Source: a bacterium (lineage in GTDB: Bacteria > Planctomycetota > Planctomycetia > Isosphaerales > Isosphaeraceae). From it: a DNA stretch of 64,000 nucleotides. Position numbers and translations under genes: made by a program. The notes beneath the pieces were generated by a model. The model was not told where the DNA came from. It saw nothing but the letters and a program-made list of their open reading frames with translations, and searched no databases. Positions 18,130 to 26,587 of the stretch are shown piece by piece. Numbering within the stretch: the first letter of the stretch is position 1; each line of letters begins with the position of its first letter. The stretch spans positions 124,001 through 188,000 of the forward strand of contig WGMM01000013.1 in assembly GCA_016125085.1 (NCBI GenBank), given 5' to 3'.

Positions 18130-18723
18130 ATGAGGTATCCATCGATGTATCAATCCACCTGTTCTCGACTTACCGCAAGGATCCCACTTGTCTTAAGGGG
18201 GGTGCTGCTCGGTTCGCTGTTCTTCCTCAACCAGTGCCATGCCGAAGCTGATGGAAAGCCTGATCCCAAGAGCGAGGCGGCCAACGCATTCGAACGCATG
18301 AAGTCACTTAAGGGAGAATGGGTCGACAATTCCGGCACATTCGGTGCAAAGGATCAAGTCGCCGTCGTTTACGAGGTGATCGGGAATGGCAGTGCTGTCA
18401 TGGAGCGTCTGTTCCGGGGGCAGCCGCATGAAATGGTATCCATCTACCACATGGATGGCGATCAACTCGTTATGACCCATTACTGCGCAGCCAGGAATCA
18501 GCCGAAGATGAAGGCCGGTCGGATCTCCGATACCCGCATCGACTTCGACTTCGCGGGCGGTACGAATTTCGATCCCGCAAAAGATGCCCACATGCACAAT
18601 GGCTACATCGAATGGACCGATAAGGATCACGTGCACGGCAAGTGGTACGGCTGGGCTGGCGGCAAAGCGTCCGATCATGCCGTTTCGTTCGAACTGGCCC
18701 GAAAGAAGCCCTCCGGATCGTGA
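18130..18723 (+). CDS. Small exported protein, possibly a beta-barrel of DUF1579-like type
   Basis: 197 residues with an N-terminal export signal (basic start, hydrophobic segment about 20-35, NQCHA near 35-39 that could be a signal peptidase I site or an atypical lipobox). The mature part begins around a KSLKGEWVD segment and continues in short alternating strands (VYEVIGNGSAVMERLF, VSIYHMDGDQLVMTHYC), suggesting a lipocalin-like or DUF1579-like barrel that binds a small ligand; that family link is weak. A second ATG at 18145 is possible, and neither has a clear Shine-Dalgarno site. It stands alone between tRNA-Arg and the DUF1501 gene, which starts 123 bp downstream on the same strand. Confidence 0.65.
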   Translation: MRYPSMYQSTCSRLTARIPLVLRGVLLGSLFFLNQCHAEADGKPDPKSEAANAFERMKSLKGEWVDNSGTFGAKDQVAVVYEVIGNGSAVMERLFRGQPHEMVSIYHMDGDQLVMTHYCAARNQPKMKAGRISDTRIDFDFAGGTNFDPAKDAHMHNGYIEWTDKDHVHGKWYGWAGGKASDHAVSFELARKKPSGS

Positions 18724-18846
18724 TCGGACCCGATCGTGGTGGTCTTCGAAACGAGGGGAGAAGAAGGTATAGTCGAGGTATCTCCCCTGCCGGCCCGCCG
18801 ATCCTCTCCGTCGGCTCTTCGTAAAAACCCTGCCCGGAAATTCCGC

Positions 18847-20211
18847 ATGATCCCGAATCGATGGTCGTGCATGCCGATGAATCGCCGCCGTGCCCTGGTT
18901 CAGGTCGGGGCTTTGGGGGCGTTCGGCGTTCGGCTCGCCGACGTACTTTCCGGCCGTGCGAATGCGATCGAGCCAAGCCCTGTCAAATCGGTCGTTCTGC
19001 TCTGGCTCTGGGGCGGCCCCAGTCATCTCGATACGTTCGATATGAAGCCGAACGCCCCACTGGAATATCGGGGCCCGTTCGAGCCGATTGCAACACGCGT
19101 TCCCGGGGTGAATTTCTGCGAGTTGCTGCCCGGGCTCGCGCAGAGTGCCGATAAGCTGGCCGTCATTCGAAGCATGCACCATACTTCGAATGACCATGGT
19201 GTCGCAGGGACGATTGCCCTGACCGGCTCCGAGGCAGGTGCCGTTGCCCTGGGCGGGGCGGTTTCGACCGGTGCGATGCGGCCGAGTATCGGTTCGATCA
19301 TCGGACGACTGAGTCCCAGGCCTTCGGATCAACTCCCAGCTTATGTCATCCTTGGCAGCCAACTGCATCAAGGGCTCAAAAAAGTCGTCGGCGAAGGCGG
19401 TGGGCTCTTGGGGTCGACTCACGATCCATTCCGGCTCGATTATGACCCCATCGATGGTCTGAAAATCCCCTCGCTCGATCTTCCAGTCGAACTGTCGGCC
19501 GAAAGACTCGATCGCCGGTTCGAAATGTTGAGGCATTCTCGAGACGTATCGGCTTCGATTGCCTCTTCCGGCCGATCGGTCGCTTCGATCGATCGCCACT
19601 ATGATCTCGCCCACACGCTTCTGACCTCCCGACAGACGATGAAGGCCCTCGACCTGACTTCCGAAACGTCAGAGATACGGGCGGCTTATGGCCGGCACAG
19701 GTTCGGGCAATGTTGTCTGCTCGCGCGGCGGTTGGTCGAAGCCGGGCAGCCCGTGGTTCAGGTCAACTGGTCAACGCATGTGGAATGTCCGGAAGATGCC
19801 GGCGACGGGGGCTGGGACATGCACGACCGCTATTTCCAGATCATGCAGGACAGGCATGGATGGATGTTCGACAAGGCGATGACGGCCCTCGTACGGGATC
19901 TCGATCAGCGTCGTCTGCTTGACTCGACCCTGATCGTGGCTGTCGGCGAATTCGGACGCACGCCGAAAATCAACCCGAAGGCCGGTCGCGATCACTGGAA
20001 CCCGTGTTACAGCGCGCTTCTGGCCGGCGGCGGCATTCGCGGCGGTGCCGTCATCGGGGCATCGGACAAACATGGCGAGTATCCCAAAGATCGTCCGGTC
20101 ACTCCAGCGGACCTGGGGGCTACGATTCTGAGCAGGCTGGGTGTGACAGCATCGGATCTGACCGGGCTGGGCCTTTTGCCTCAGGGCGAACCGATCGCGG
20201 AGCTGTTCTGA
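18847..20211 (+). CDS. DUF1501 protein, Tat-type signal, sulfatase/phosphatase-like fold
   Basis: About 454 residues. A twin-arginine-like start (MNRRRALVQVGALGAFG) is followed by the DUF1501 core: VVLLWLWGGPSHLDTFD, then SMHHTSNDHG, and near the C-terminus VAVGEFGRTPKINPKAGRDHWNPC and GVIGASDKHGEYP-type segments. DUF1501 proteins belong to the alkaline-phosphatase/sulfatase clan; their substrates are not established. ATGs at 18847, 18871 and 18877 are all possible; the last gives the tightest Tat signal. The usual DUF1549/DUF1553 partner is absent here. Instead the stop overlaps the start of a TolB-like propeller gene (TGATG). Confidence 0.88.
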   Translation: MIPNRWSCMPMNRRRALVQVGALGAFGVRLADVLSGRANAIEPSPVKSVVLLWLWGGPSHLDTFDMKPNAPLEYRGPFEPIATRVPGVNFCELLPGLAQSADKLAVIRSMHHTSNDHGVAGTIALTGSEAGAVALGGAVSTGAMRPSIGSIIGRLSPRPSDQLPAYVILGSQLHQGLKKVVGEGGGLLGSTHDPFRLDYDPIDGLKIPSLDLPVELSAERLDRRFEMLRHSRDVSASIASSGRSVASIDRHYDLAHTLLTSRQTMKALDLTSETSEIRAAYGRHRFGQCCLLARRLVEAGQPVVQVNWSTHVECPEDAGDGGWDMHDRYFQIMQDRHGWMFDKAMTALVRDLDQRRLLDSTLIVAVGEFGRTPKINPKAGRDHWNPCYSALLAGGGIRGGAVIGASDKHGEYPKDRPVTPADLGATILSRLGVTASDLTGLGLLPQGEPIAELF

Positions 20212-21149
20212 TGGACTGGTTCCGCTGCGTTCTTGCGTCGGCGATATTTTCGCTGTCGTTCATGTCCTTTCGATCGGAAAGTCAGCTGAAATCTCTAGAT
20301 GCTGAAGATTTGCCTCAGTTGCCTGAAGTCGTGCGTCTGACGAACGACGAGGAATTCGAACACCGGCCTGTCTGGCATCCTGACGGAAAGCGGATTCTTT
20401 TCGCGCGGCACGAAGATGGCGGCAATTCGATCCATCTTTACCTGATGGACGCGAAGCCCGGTGCGACTCCGAAACGGATCACGAAAAGAAAAGATCCGGA
20501 ATATGACGCAGTGGTTTCTCCGGACGGCAGGCAGATGCTGTTTACGGCCGTCGCGGTCTCAGGCACTCAGGGGAATCTGGACCTGGCTCTGATGCCACTG
20601 GATGGAACGAGCGATCCGAAAATCGTCGCCGGAGATGTGGAAGGCAAACTTTCCCATCAGGATTGGGCTGCCTGGCATCCCGACGGAAAACGATACGCTT
20701 TCAATTCGACGCAGGAAGGAAACCAGGAGATTTATCTTGCGAACATAGAAGCTGGTGAACCGCCAGAACGGCTGACACAAAGTCCTGGTCAGGACGTGCA
20801 TCCTTCGATTTCTCCGGACGGCCGTTTCATTTTGTTTGCGACCGACCGCTGGAGCGGTCTGGAACTGGCTCGCCTGGATCTGAAAGATAAATCTGTCACT
20901 CGACTGACTGAAAGCCCGGGATACGACGATTATCCAGCGATCGCGCCTGACGGAAAGCGCTGGGTCTTCGTTTCGAATCGTTCCGGAAATCCGGATTTAT
21001 GGCTCGGTTCCGCGGATCGTCCACCAAGCCGATTGACCGACACAGCTGAGCCTGAGCTTTTTCCGTCGTTCGCGAACGACGGCAAGTCGATCGTGTTCGT
21101 CTCTGGGCGAAATGGACAGTCCGACATCTACGTTCTGACTCTGCCTTAA
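20211..21149 (+). CDS. TolB-like beta-propeller protein (WD40-like PD40 repeats), exported
   Basis: 312 residues. A hydrophobic segment (about 5-20) gives a probable signal peptide. The rest is a run of TolB/PD40 blades with the recurring pattern hP-DG-K-hhF: WHPDGKRILFAR, VSPDGRQMLFTA, WHPDGKRYAFNS, ISPDGRFILFAT, IAPDGKRWVFVS and FANDGKSIVFVS. That makes six blades, the number in TolB. The ATG shares its A with the stop of the DUF1501 gene, so the two are translationally coupled. It probably acts in the periplasm or extracytoplasmic space as a binding partner or scaffold for the DUF1501 protein (inference). No catalytic motif is seen. Confidence 0.85.
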   Translation: MDWFRCVLASAIFSLSFMSFRSESQLKSLDAEDLPQLPEVVRLTNDEEFEHRPVWHPDGKRILFARHEDGGNSIHLYLMDAKPGATPKRITKRKDPEYDAVVSPDGRQMLFTAVAVSGTQGNLDLALMPLDGTSDPKIVAGDVEGKLSHQDWAAWHPDGKRYAFNSTQEGNQEIYLANIEAGEPPERLTQSPGQDVHPSISPDGRFILFATDRWSGLELARLDLKDKSVTRLTESPGYDDYPAIAPDGKRWVFVSNRSGNPDLWLGSADRPPSRLTDTAEPELFPSFANDGKSIVFVSGRNGQSDIYVLTLP

Positions 21150-21251
21150 GAATTGACGTTGAAGAGTTTCTCAATAAGCCGGCTCGAAATCATGAGTTGA
21201 AATCTCAAAGATCGGCCGATCCGAACTCCCTGACGATCTTATCGAACGAAA

Positions 21252-21285
21252 TGGCCCGGCGGCTGGAGAGGTAGCCACCGGGCCA
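21252..21285. terminator. Strong hairpin between convergent genes
   Basis: TGGCCCGGCGGCT and AGCCACCGGGCCA pair over 13 positions with one mismatch around an 8-nt loop. It lies between the TolB-like gene (stop 21149) and the convergent small secreted-protein gene (stop 21394). No U tract follows on either strand, so it may be a transcript-end stabiliser rather than an intrinsic terminator. Confidence 0.5.
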
Positions 21286-21393
21286 GGAATGATCGAGCAA
21301 GTCATCGTATGTCGCAGTTCGTCCCCCTTGGCGAACGATTTATCACGGATCGAGCGTAGTTCGATTCGCACGACATACGATCAGCTCATTCGA

Positions 21394-21753
21394 TCATGGG
21401 CGATGCCCTCTGCCACTCACCTTCAGGTCCGCCCGCCAGCGTTCCGAAAAAGAACTTCGTGACATCGAGGGAGGTCCGGAACGGCGTACCGGCTTGACCG
21501 GAGCGGCAGCCGAACGAGGGTAAACAGGTGCCGTGACGAGGACTGGTGCCTGCGTGTATGTGACAGGTGGGGCAACCGCGGCCGGGGCGGGCGACTGATA
21601 GTTCGTGACCATGACAGGCTGGCCTGGCAGATACCCGTATGGGGCAACCGATTGTGCCAGACCGATCTGGCCAGTCCCGAACAGAGATGCTGAGACGATG
21701 GTCAGAATTTTTGCCTCAGCGATGATCGACTTGCGGAGAGTACAAGCCAACAT
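21394..21753 (-). CDS. Small Pro-rich secreted protein under a sigma-54 type promoter
   Basis: 119 residues. Signal peptide: hydrophobic core about 15-32, cleavage likely after GLA near 33. The mature part is rich in Pro, Ala, Val and Tyr (about 40-85) and then Ser and Arg (88-119). It has no Cys and no recognised domain, which fits an unstructured or wall-associated exported protein. The frame stays open up to 22092, but the ATG at 21753 is preceded by AAAGGA at a good distance and begins the signal peptide. A consensus -24/-12 promoter lies about 60 bp upstream, and the adjacent kinase/NtrC-type pair is the obvious candidate regulator. Function unknown. Confidence 0.72.
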   Translation of the reverse strand: MLACTLRKSIIAEAKILTIVSASLFGTGQIGLAQSVAPYGYLPGQPVMVTNYQSPAPAAVAPPVTYTQAPVLVTAPVYPRSAAAPVKPVRRSGPPSMSRSSFSERWRADLKVSGRGHRP

Positions 21754-21813
21754 GACCAGGTCCTTTCTTTCGATCGTTTCGAGTCGACTTACCGATTCGA
21801 AATGACAATCAAG

Positions 21814-21828
21814 GCAAAGGTCGTGCCA
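21814..21828 (-). promoter_or_regulatory. Consensus sigma-54 (RpoN) -24/-12 promoter
   Basis: Read on the minus strand the 15 bases are TGGCACG-ACCT-TTGC, an exact match to the core consensus TGGCACG-N4-TTGC. Transcription would start near 21802, leaving a leader of about 50 nt before the ATG at 21753. The next gene upstream encodes an NtrC-type activator with an intact GAFTGA loop. Confidence 0.78.
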
Positions 21829-21951
21829 GAATCGTTCGAAGTGTGGCGATTGGCCTGAATCAATCTTCGATAAAGCGTGACTTTTCGGAGCTCCCCGTGG
21901 ATTTTCAGGAATTTGAACGAAGTCTATAATGTCTCTCGAAACAGTGACTTG

Positions 21952-21961
21952 CATTCGAATG
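21952..21961. promoter_or_regulatory. Palindrome CATTCGAATG, candidate activator site (proximal)
   Basis: A perfect 10-bp palindrome centred about 155 bp upstream of the predicted sigma-54 start, within the usual range of NtrC-type enhancer sites. An identical copy lies 83 bp further upstream. TTCGAA is common in this genome, so the site is a candidate only. Confidence 0.4.
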
Positions 21962-22034
21962 AATGGCGTAAGATGACACGAACGTGATATCTCGAATCGC
22001 GAATCGAAAAGAGCGTGAGGTAACGTGGAAGTTC

Positions 22035-22044
22035 CATTCGAATG
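22035..22044. promoter_or_regulatory. Palindrome CATTCGAATG, candidate activator site (distal)
   Basis: Identical to the copy at 21952-21961 and flanked by GTTC and GAAC arms that extend the dyad (one asymmetric base). The centres are 83 bp apart, close to eight helical turns, placing both on the same DNA face. It is about 238 bp upstream of the predicted start and just after the regulator's stop codon. Confidence 0.42.
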
Positions 22045-22095
22045 AGAACGATACGATATAACGAATGTGTCGACGCCCGTTGACAGCGTCAACGA

Positions 22096-23508
22096 TCAGC
22101 GACGGAAATCTTCGGCTTTCAGGCCTACCCGGTTCAGGCATTTATGAAATCCCTGACGCGACATTCCGGCCTCTCTCGCAGCGGCCGTCACATTGCCTTG
22201 ATGCTTTTTCATAAGGCTCTGCAAATAGGCGAAATCGGTCGAACGCAAGAGGATTACCCGATCTTCTTCCAATGAGGGCAAAGACATGAAACTCGAAAAT
22301 ACCGGCGGCGAGTCCGAAATTTCCTGCGATATCCCTTCCGGAAGATCTTCAGGACCGATGAGGTCGGTCGAGGACAAGCATGAAGCTCGTTCCATTACGT
22401 TTCTCAACTCGCGAATATTGCCGGGCCATGGGTAGCGTTCGAGAATCCGAACGGCTTCAGGGCTGAGCGTTTTGCGGGTCGTCAGTTCACGTTCGGCGAT
22501 TTCGGTGAGAAACGCCTGGCCGAGAATGGCGATATCTTCAGTGCGTTTCCTCAATGGCGGCATTTCGATTTCCAGCACTGCGAGCCGATAATACAAATCC
22601 TGACGAAAACGGCTGGATTCAATTTCAGAGACGAGATTCCGGTTCGTCGCAGCAACGATCCGAATATTGGCCTTTTCCTCGACGCTCGCGCCGACAGGCA
22701 GGAAAGTTCCGAATTGGATCACTCGTAACAACTTGGCTTGTAGCGACATCGGCAATTCTCCGATTTCGTCGAAGAAGGCCGTGCCCTGGTCCGCGGCTTG
22801 TATCAGACCGGTACGATGCGATGTTGCCCCGGTGAACGCACCTTTGACGTGCCCGAAAAGCGTGGATTCAAGAAGGCTATCAGGTATCGCGGAGCAATCG
22901 ATGACGACGAAAGGCCCCTGATTCCGTCGGCTGCCATCATGCACTTCGCGAGCGACAAGCTCCTTGCCTGTACCGCTTTCGCCACGGATCAGCACGTTTG
23001 CGGAGGTACGGGAGACCTTCCGGATATGATCCTTCAATCTCAACGTTTCGGGACTCGTTCCGAGAATCAGGCCTGATTTCGAGTTCGCTGAGGATGCTGG
23101 CGCTGGCGACTTTTCTCGCAATTCGCCAGGTTTCGTTAGAGCACGCCGGAGCGAATTCACCAGATCTTCAATTTCGATCGGTTTGAGGAGGTAATCGTGG
23201 ATTCCCAGTCGAACGCTCTCGATGGCGCTTGGCAATGTCGGCCGGCCGGTAAGAACGACCAGTGGAAATTCAGGGAACTTTCTCCTGCATTCGATCAGAA
23301 ATTCCAGATTCAGATTCCCCGGCATGTTCAGGTCGACCACTGCCAGGTCGAATGGCCGTGCTTCCAGTTCCGCAATTGCTTTACCGCCATTATCCACCCA
23401 GATCACTTCGAAACCGGCTTTGCGGATCAGTTCAGCCGTCGTCCGCCCGAACAACGGTTCGTCATCCGCGATCAGAATCCGGGGTTTTCGATTCTCGAAT
23501 TCTTTCAT
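22096..23508 (-). CDS. NtrC-family sigma-54 dependent response regulator
   Basis: 470 residues in three domains. The receiver (about 10-120) has acidic residues DDE at 15-17, phospho-acceptor Asp59 in VVDLNMPG and Lys109 in LLKPIE. The AAA+ domain (about 147-385) has Walker A GESGTGKE (176-183), the sigma-54 contact loop GAFTGA (223-228), Walker B AFFDEIGE and the arginine-finger region FRQDLYYRL. A Fis-type helix-turn-helix (about 438-466, GNVTAAAREAGMSRQGF) ends the protein. All motifs needed to activate sigma-54 polymerase are intact. The ATG overlaps the stop of the kinase gene (ATGA), so the pair is translationally coupled. Likely target: the -24/-12 promoter at 21814-21828. Confidence 0.95.
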   Translation of the reverse strand: MKEFENRKPRILIADDEPLFGRTTAELIRKAGFEVIWVDNGGKAIAELEARPFDLAVVDLNMPGNLNLEFLIECRRKFPEFPLVVLTGRPTLPSAIESVRLGIHDYLLKPIEIEDLVNSLRRALTKPGELREKSPAPASSANSKSGLILGTSPETLRLKDHIRKVSRTSANVLIRGESGTGKELVAREVHDGSRRNQGPFVVIDCSAIPDSLLESTLFGHVKGAFTGATSHRTGLIQAADQGTAFFDEIGELPMSLQAKLLRVIQFGTFLPVGASVEEKANIRIVAATNRNLVSEIESSRFRQDLYYRLAVLEIEMPPLRKRTEDIAILGQAFLTEIAERELTTRKTLSPEAVRILERYPWPGNIRELRNVMERASCLSSTDLIGPEDLPEGISQEISDSPPVFSSFMSLPSLEEDRVILLRSTDFAYLQSLMKKHQGNVTAAAREAGMSRQGFHKCLNRVGLKAEDFRR

Positions 23509-25088
23509 GCCCGTTCGACCGTGTAGGCGGAAGTTTGATCCGGTGATTTCGGAGCGGAATACGTCAGTACGAAAGTTGTGCCGCCTCCGACAGTCGATTG
23601 GACCTTGATCGTACCACCCATCGCAAGGACAAGGCTTCTTGTGATGGCCAGTCCGAGGCCTGATCCTGACTTACCGGGCGTCGCCTTGGTGGTGAAAAAA
23701 GGCTCGAAGATCTGATGTGCGATTTCGGGCGCGATGCCGTGGCCATGATCGAGCATCTCGATTACGAATTCGCCGGAAGCAGGCCGGTCGCAGCGAATTT
23801 CGATCGCCCCTGACTCCTGCGAGGCTTCGATGGCATTCGCAAGGAGATTCTGCATGACCTGACGAAATTCGAACTCCGGCAGCACAGGCTTGAAAGGACC
23901 AGGTTGATTTTCGAATGTGATTTTGAGGTTTTTCGCGGCTCTCGCACCGTCGTTCAACAAAAGGATTTCGCGAAGGATCGAATCGATATCGATCGGCTTC
24001 GGCTGTTCGGTTCGTGGCCGGTACAGCTGGTACATTTGCCGCAGAAGGGCTGTGATTCGCACAATTTCCTGATCGACAAGCTTCAAAAGCTCCGCCGAAT
24101 CGGTCTCTTCCGGCGTGGAATCGATGACGAGCCGGAGGGCGTTCTTGATACCGGCCAACGGGTTACTGATCTCGTGAGCGACCGACGCGGCCAGCTCGCC
24201 CAGAGAGGCCAGTTTTTCGATATGGGCCTTTTCCTGTTCCAGCTTGATGATGCGGCGGGCTCGCGTCTCTGCGAGCTTCTCCAGCTCGGAGGCATAAAGC
24301 TGCACCTGGCGTTCCATGGCTTTCCGCTGGTCGATGTCACGCATGCTCATGCGGACGCCGATCTGGACATTTCGGTCGTCACGAAGTGGCTGCCATGATA
24401 CCGCGATCCATTTCGACGAGCCGTCCTTATGCCGAACCTGGAATTCGACGTCGTTGCCCGTCGACCCGCGGAGCGCCTGACCGATGATCTCCTTGACCTT
24501 CGAAACGAACTCCGTCGCGATCAGCTCGAACGGATAATCCGCCATTTTCAGGCATTCTTCCGCAGAATAGCCTGTGAAGCGCATTACGGCAGGGTTCACC
24601 CAGACCGGGCTGCCAGTGGTATCGAGCCAGCTTTCCCAGTCATACGTATAGTCGGCGACGGCCCGAAACCGCTGATCGCTGCGGATCAATTCACGTTCGG
24701 TTCGCTCGATGCCTGACGCGTCCTGAACGAACTTGCAAACGACGAGCTTACCCTGAATGGTGGAAACGCTTGTGGATACGGTGACCGGGAAGGGCGTTCC
24801 GTCCTTCTTCAAGTGAATTCGCCGTTGCGATATATCCTGATATCCTTCGCATGCCTGTTTCAGGATGCTTCGCGTTCGATCCGGATCGATCGACAACCGA
24901 AGGACCGACGTTCCCGGCAGTTCGCCAGGGTCGAAGCCATACAGCCGATCGGCTGCGGTGTTCGTTTCGAGGATGACTAAATCATCGGTATCGATGACGA
25001 TCAGTGCGACTGACGTGGCACCATGAAAAATCGCACGATAATCGAGCGACCCGAAAGGAGAATCAGAAGAAGTCGGATTTTCGGTCAT
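23505..25088 (-). CDS. Cytoplasmic PAS-PAS sensor histidine kinase, partner of the NtrC-type regulator
   Basis: 527 residues from the ATG at 25088; the frame is open to 25154 but the extra residues are not domain-like. There are two PAS domains (about 15-130 and 135-255), a short coiled coil (257-292), a HisKA domain with His305 in ASVAHEISNP and a HATPase domain with N box NLLANAIEAS, G1 DHGHGIAPE, F box FEPFFTTK and G2 GSGLGLAI. The layout follows NtrB/AtoS-type kinases. There is no transmembrane segment, so the signal is intracellular: redox, oxygen, a small ligand or a protein partner. The signal cannot be named from sequence. The stop overlaps the regulator's ATG by four bases. Confidence 0.93.
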   Translation of the reverse strand: MTENPTSSDSPFGSLDYRAIFHGATSVALIVIDTDDLVILETNTAADRLYGFDPGELPGTSVLRLSIDPDRTRSILKQACEGYQDISQRRIHLKKDGTPFPVTVSTSVSTIQGKLVVCKFVQDASGIERTERELIRSDQRFRAVADYTYDWESWLDTTGSPVWVNPAVMRFTGYSAEECLKMADYPFELIATEFVSKVKEIIGQALRGSTGNDVEFQVRHKDGSSKWIAVSWQPLRDDRNVQIGVRMSMRDIDQRKAMERQVQLYASELEKLAETRARRIIKLEQEKAHIEKLASLGELAASVAHEISNPLAGIKNALRLVIDSTPEETDSAELLKLVDQEIVRITALLRQMYQLYRPRTEQPKPIDIDSILREILLLNDGARAAKNLKITFENQPGPFKPVLPEFEFRQVMQNLLANAIEASQESGAIEIRCDRPASGEFVIEMLDHGHGIAPEIAHQIFEPFFTTKATPGKSGSGLGLAITRSLVLAMGGTIKVQSTVGGGTTFVLTYSAPKSPDQTSAYTVERA

Positions 25089-25264
25089 TTCGCACGGAAA
25101 GGCGAAGATGCGGGAGCAGGCTCGGGATGTAGCCAAACCGGAGGGGAGGAGCAACGCGTGTCAGAGCCGGTCAGTCGCAGTCATTGCGTAGGCCGTTCAG
25201 AGCGGTTGAGGCTAAGCACCAGTCTCGATTGTCGACAGAGAAGTCGGCCGATCCTGGACTGGCG

Positions 25265-25304
25265 AAAAAGTAGCCGGACAGACCTTTACGGCCATGTCCG
25301 GCTA
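25265..25304 (-). terminator. Intrinsic terminator after rplS
   Basis: On the minus strand a 10-bp perfect stem, TAGCCGGACA with TGTCCGGCTA, is followed after one base by TTTTT (25265-25269). It lies about 27 bp after the rplS stop and ends the ffh-rpsP-trmD-rplS unit before the kinase gene. Confidence 0.88.
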
Positions 25305-25330
25305 TCGGATTTATCGCGAAGTCGAGAATC

Positions 25331-25765
25331 TCACTCGGCTTCGGAAGCCTTTTTGGCACGTTTGGCGGCTTTGCGTTCGACCTTGGCAGCGGCCAGTTCG
25401 GCCTTTTGCTTGCCGGAAGGGAAACGCTCGCGCAGACGCACGGCCTTGCCGGTACGATCGCGCAGATAGTTAAGCTTGGCGCGGCGAACCTGGCCGGAAC
25501 GCTTCACGACGACTTTGGCGATCCGGGGGCTGTGGATCGGGAACTTCCGCTCGACACCTTCGCCCTGCACGATTCGGCGAACGACGAACATTTCACGGGT
25601 GCCCGAGCCGCTGCGGCCGATCACGACACCGTTGAAGATCTGGACGCGTTCCTTGTCGCCTTCCAGAATCCGCACGTGAACGTCAACCGTATCACCGATT
25701 TCGAACTGCAGCTCGGCGGTTCGCAGGTTTTCCTGCTCAACCTTTTCCAACAACGCATTCTTCAT
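25331..25765 (-). CDS. rplS: 50S ribosomal protein L19
   Basis: 144 residues. The L19 core is present: FEIGDTVDVHVRILEGDKERVQ, FNGVVIGR, FVVRRIVQGEGVER and FPIHSPRI, then VKRSGQVRRAKLNYLRD. The C-terminal Lys/Ala-rich tail (about 118-144) is longer than in E. coli L19. AGGAG sits 9 nt before the ATG. It is the last gene of a conserved translation/export cluster, 61 bp after trmD, and is followed by a strong terminator. Confidence 0.97.
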   Translation of the reverse strand: MKNALLEKVEQENLRTAELQFEIGDTVDVHVRILEGDKERVQIFNGVVIGRSGSGTREMFVVRRIVQGEGVERKFPIHSPRIAKVVVKRSGQVRRAKLNYLRDRTGKAVRLRERFPSGKQKAELAAAKVERKAAKRAKKASEAE

Positions 25766-25826
25766 TTTCGAATTCTCCTGCGTCTTCTCGAATGAGCGGC
25801 CCCGTCATGGACCGCAAGGTTTCGTA

Positions 25827-26531
25827 TCATTGGGTTTGCGGCGGTTCCGAAGGTCTTCTGAGACTTTCCCGCCACCGGGCGATTTTCGCGTGATCCCCGC
25901 TGAGGAGGATTTCGGGAACCGAATGGCCCAGGTATTCCCTGGGACGCGTGTATTGCGGGTATTCCACCAGCCGCCGGTCGTCATGGAACGATTCGTCCAG
26001 GGGACTGGTTTCGTCACCCAGGGCACCCGGTACCAGGCGAGTGACCGAATCGATGATGACCATCGCCGGCACTTCGCCACCGGAAAGGACGTAATCGCCG
26101 ATCGATACCGTTTCGGGACCGAGAATCTCGTTCACCCGGTGGTCGAACCCCTCGTACCGGCCGCACAGCAGGATCAAGCGTTTTCTCGTGAGAAACTCAC
26201 GGGCTTTCGACTGATCGAACCGGCGTCCGGATGGTGTCAACATCACCAGATGACCTGGATCGGCGAAATCGTCACGGATCGCATTGACGCCTTCCACGAC
26301 CGGGGGTGCCATGAGCAGCATTCCCGGTCCGCCACCGAAAGGCCGGTCGTCGACCTGCCCGAATCGGTTCACGGCCCACTGGCGAAGATCCCAGAGCTTC
26401 ACTTCGACCAGCCCGTTGCGAACGGCCCTGCCGATGATCGATTCTGTGAGGAACCCTTCGAACAGTGGCGGAAACAGCGTCAGGACGTCGAACCGAAACG
26501 GAGCGTCGACCGGTTCAGGAACTTCGTTCAT
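25827..26531 (-). CDS. trmD: tRNA (guanine37-N1)-methyltransferase
   Basis: 234 residues, cytosolic, transfers methyl from SAM to G37 of tRNAs with G36. The trefoil-knot SAM site is visible in LLCGRYEGFDHRV and IGDYVLSGGEVPAM, followed by SVTRLVPGALG. The length is normal for the family. Ten or so residues precede the conserved FDVLTLFPPLFEG start, slightly more than usual, but the ATG at 26531 is the only one available. It lies 56 bp after rpsP and 61 bp before rplS in the classic order. Confidence 0.97.
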   Translation of the reverse strand: MNEVPEPVDAPFRFDVLTLFPPLFEGFLTESIIGRAVRNGLVEVKLWDLRQWAVNRFGQVDDRPFGGGPGMLLMAPPVVEGVNAIRDDFADPGHLVMLTPSGRRFDQSKAREFLTRKRLILLCGRYEGFDHRVNEILGPETVSIGDYVLSGGEVPAMVIIDSVTRLVPGALGDETSPLDESFHDDRRLVEYPQYTRPREYLGHSVPEILLSGDHAKIARWRESLRRPSEPPQTQ

Positions 26532-26587
26532 GAGCGATCGGTCTCATTATCCGTGCGGTTTCGCCTTCGGCTCCCGGCTCGTTCGGT

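Noticed and set aside
18304..19614. 436-codon open frame on the minus strand
   Set aside because: Antisense to the DUF1501 gene and part of the exported-protein gene; no motif.
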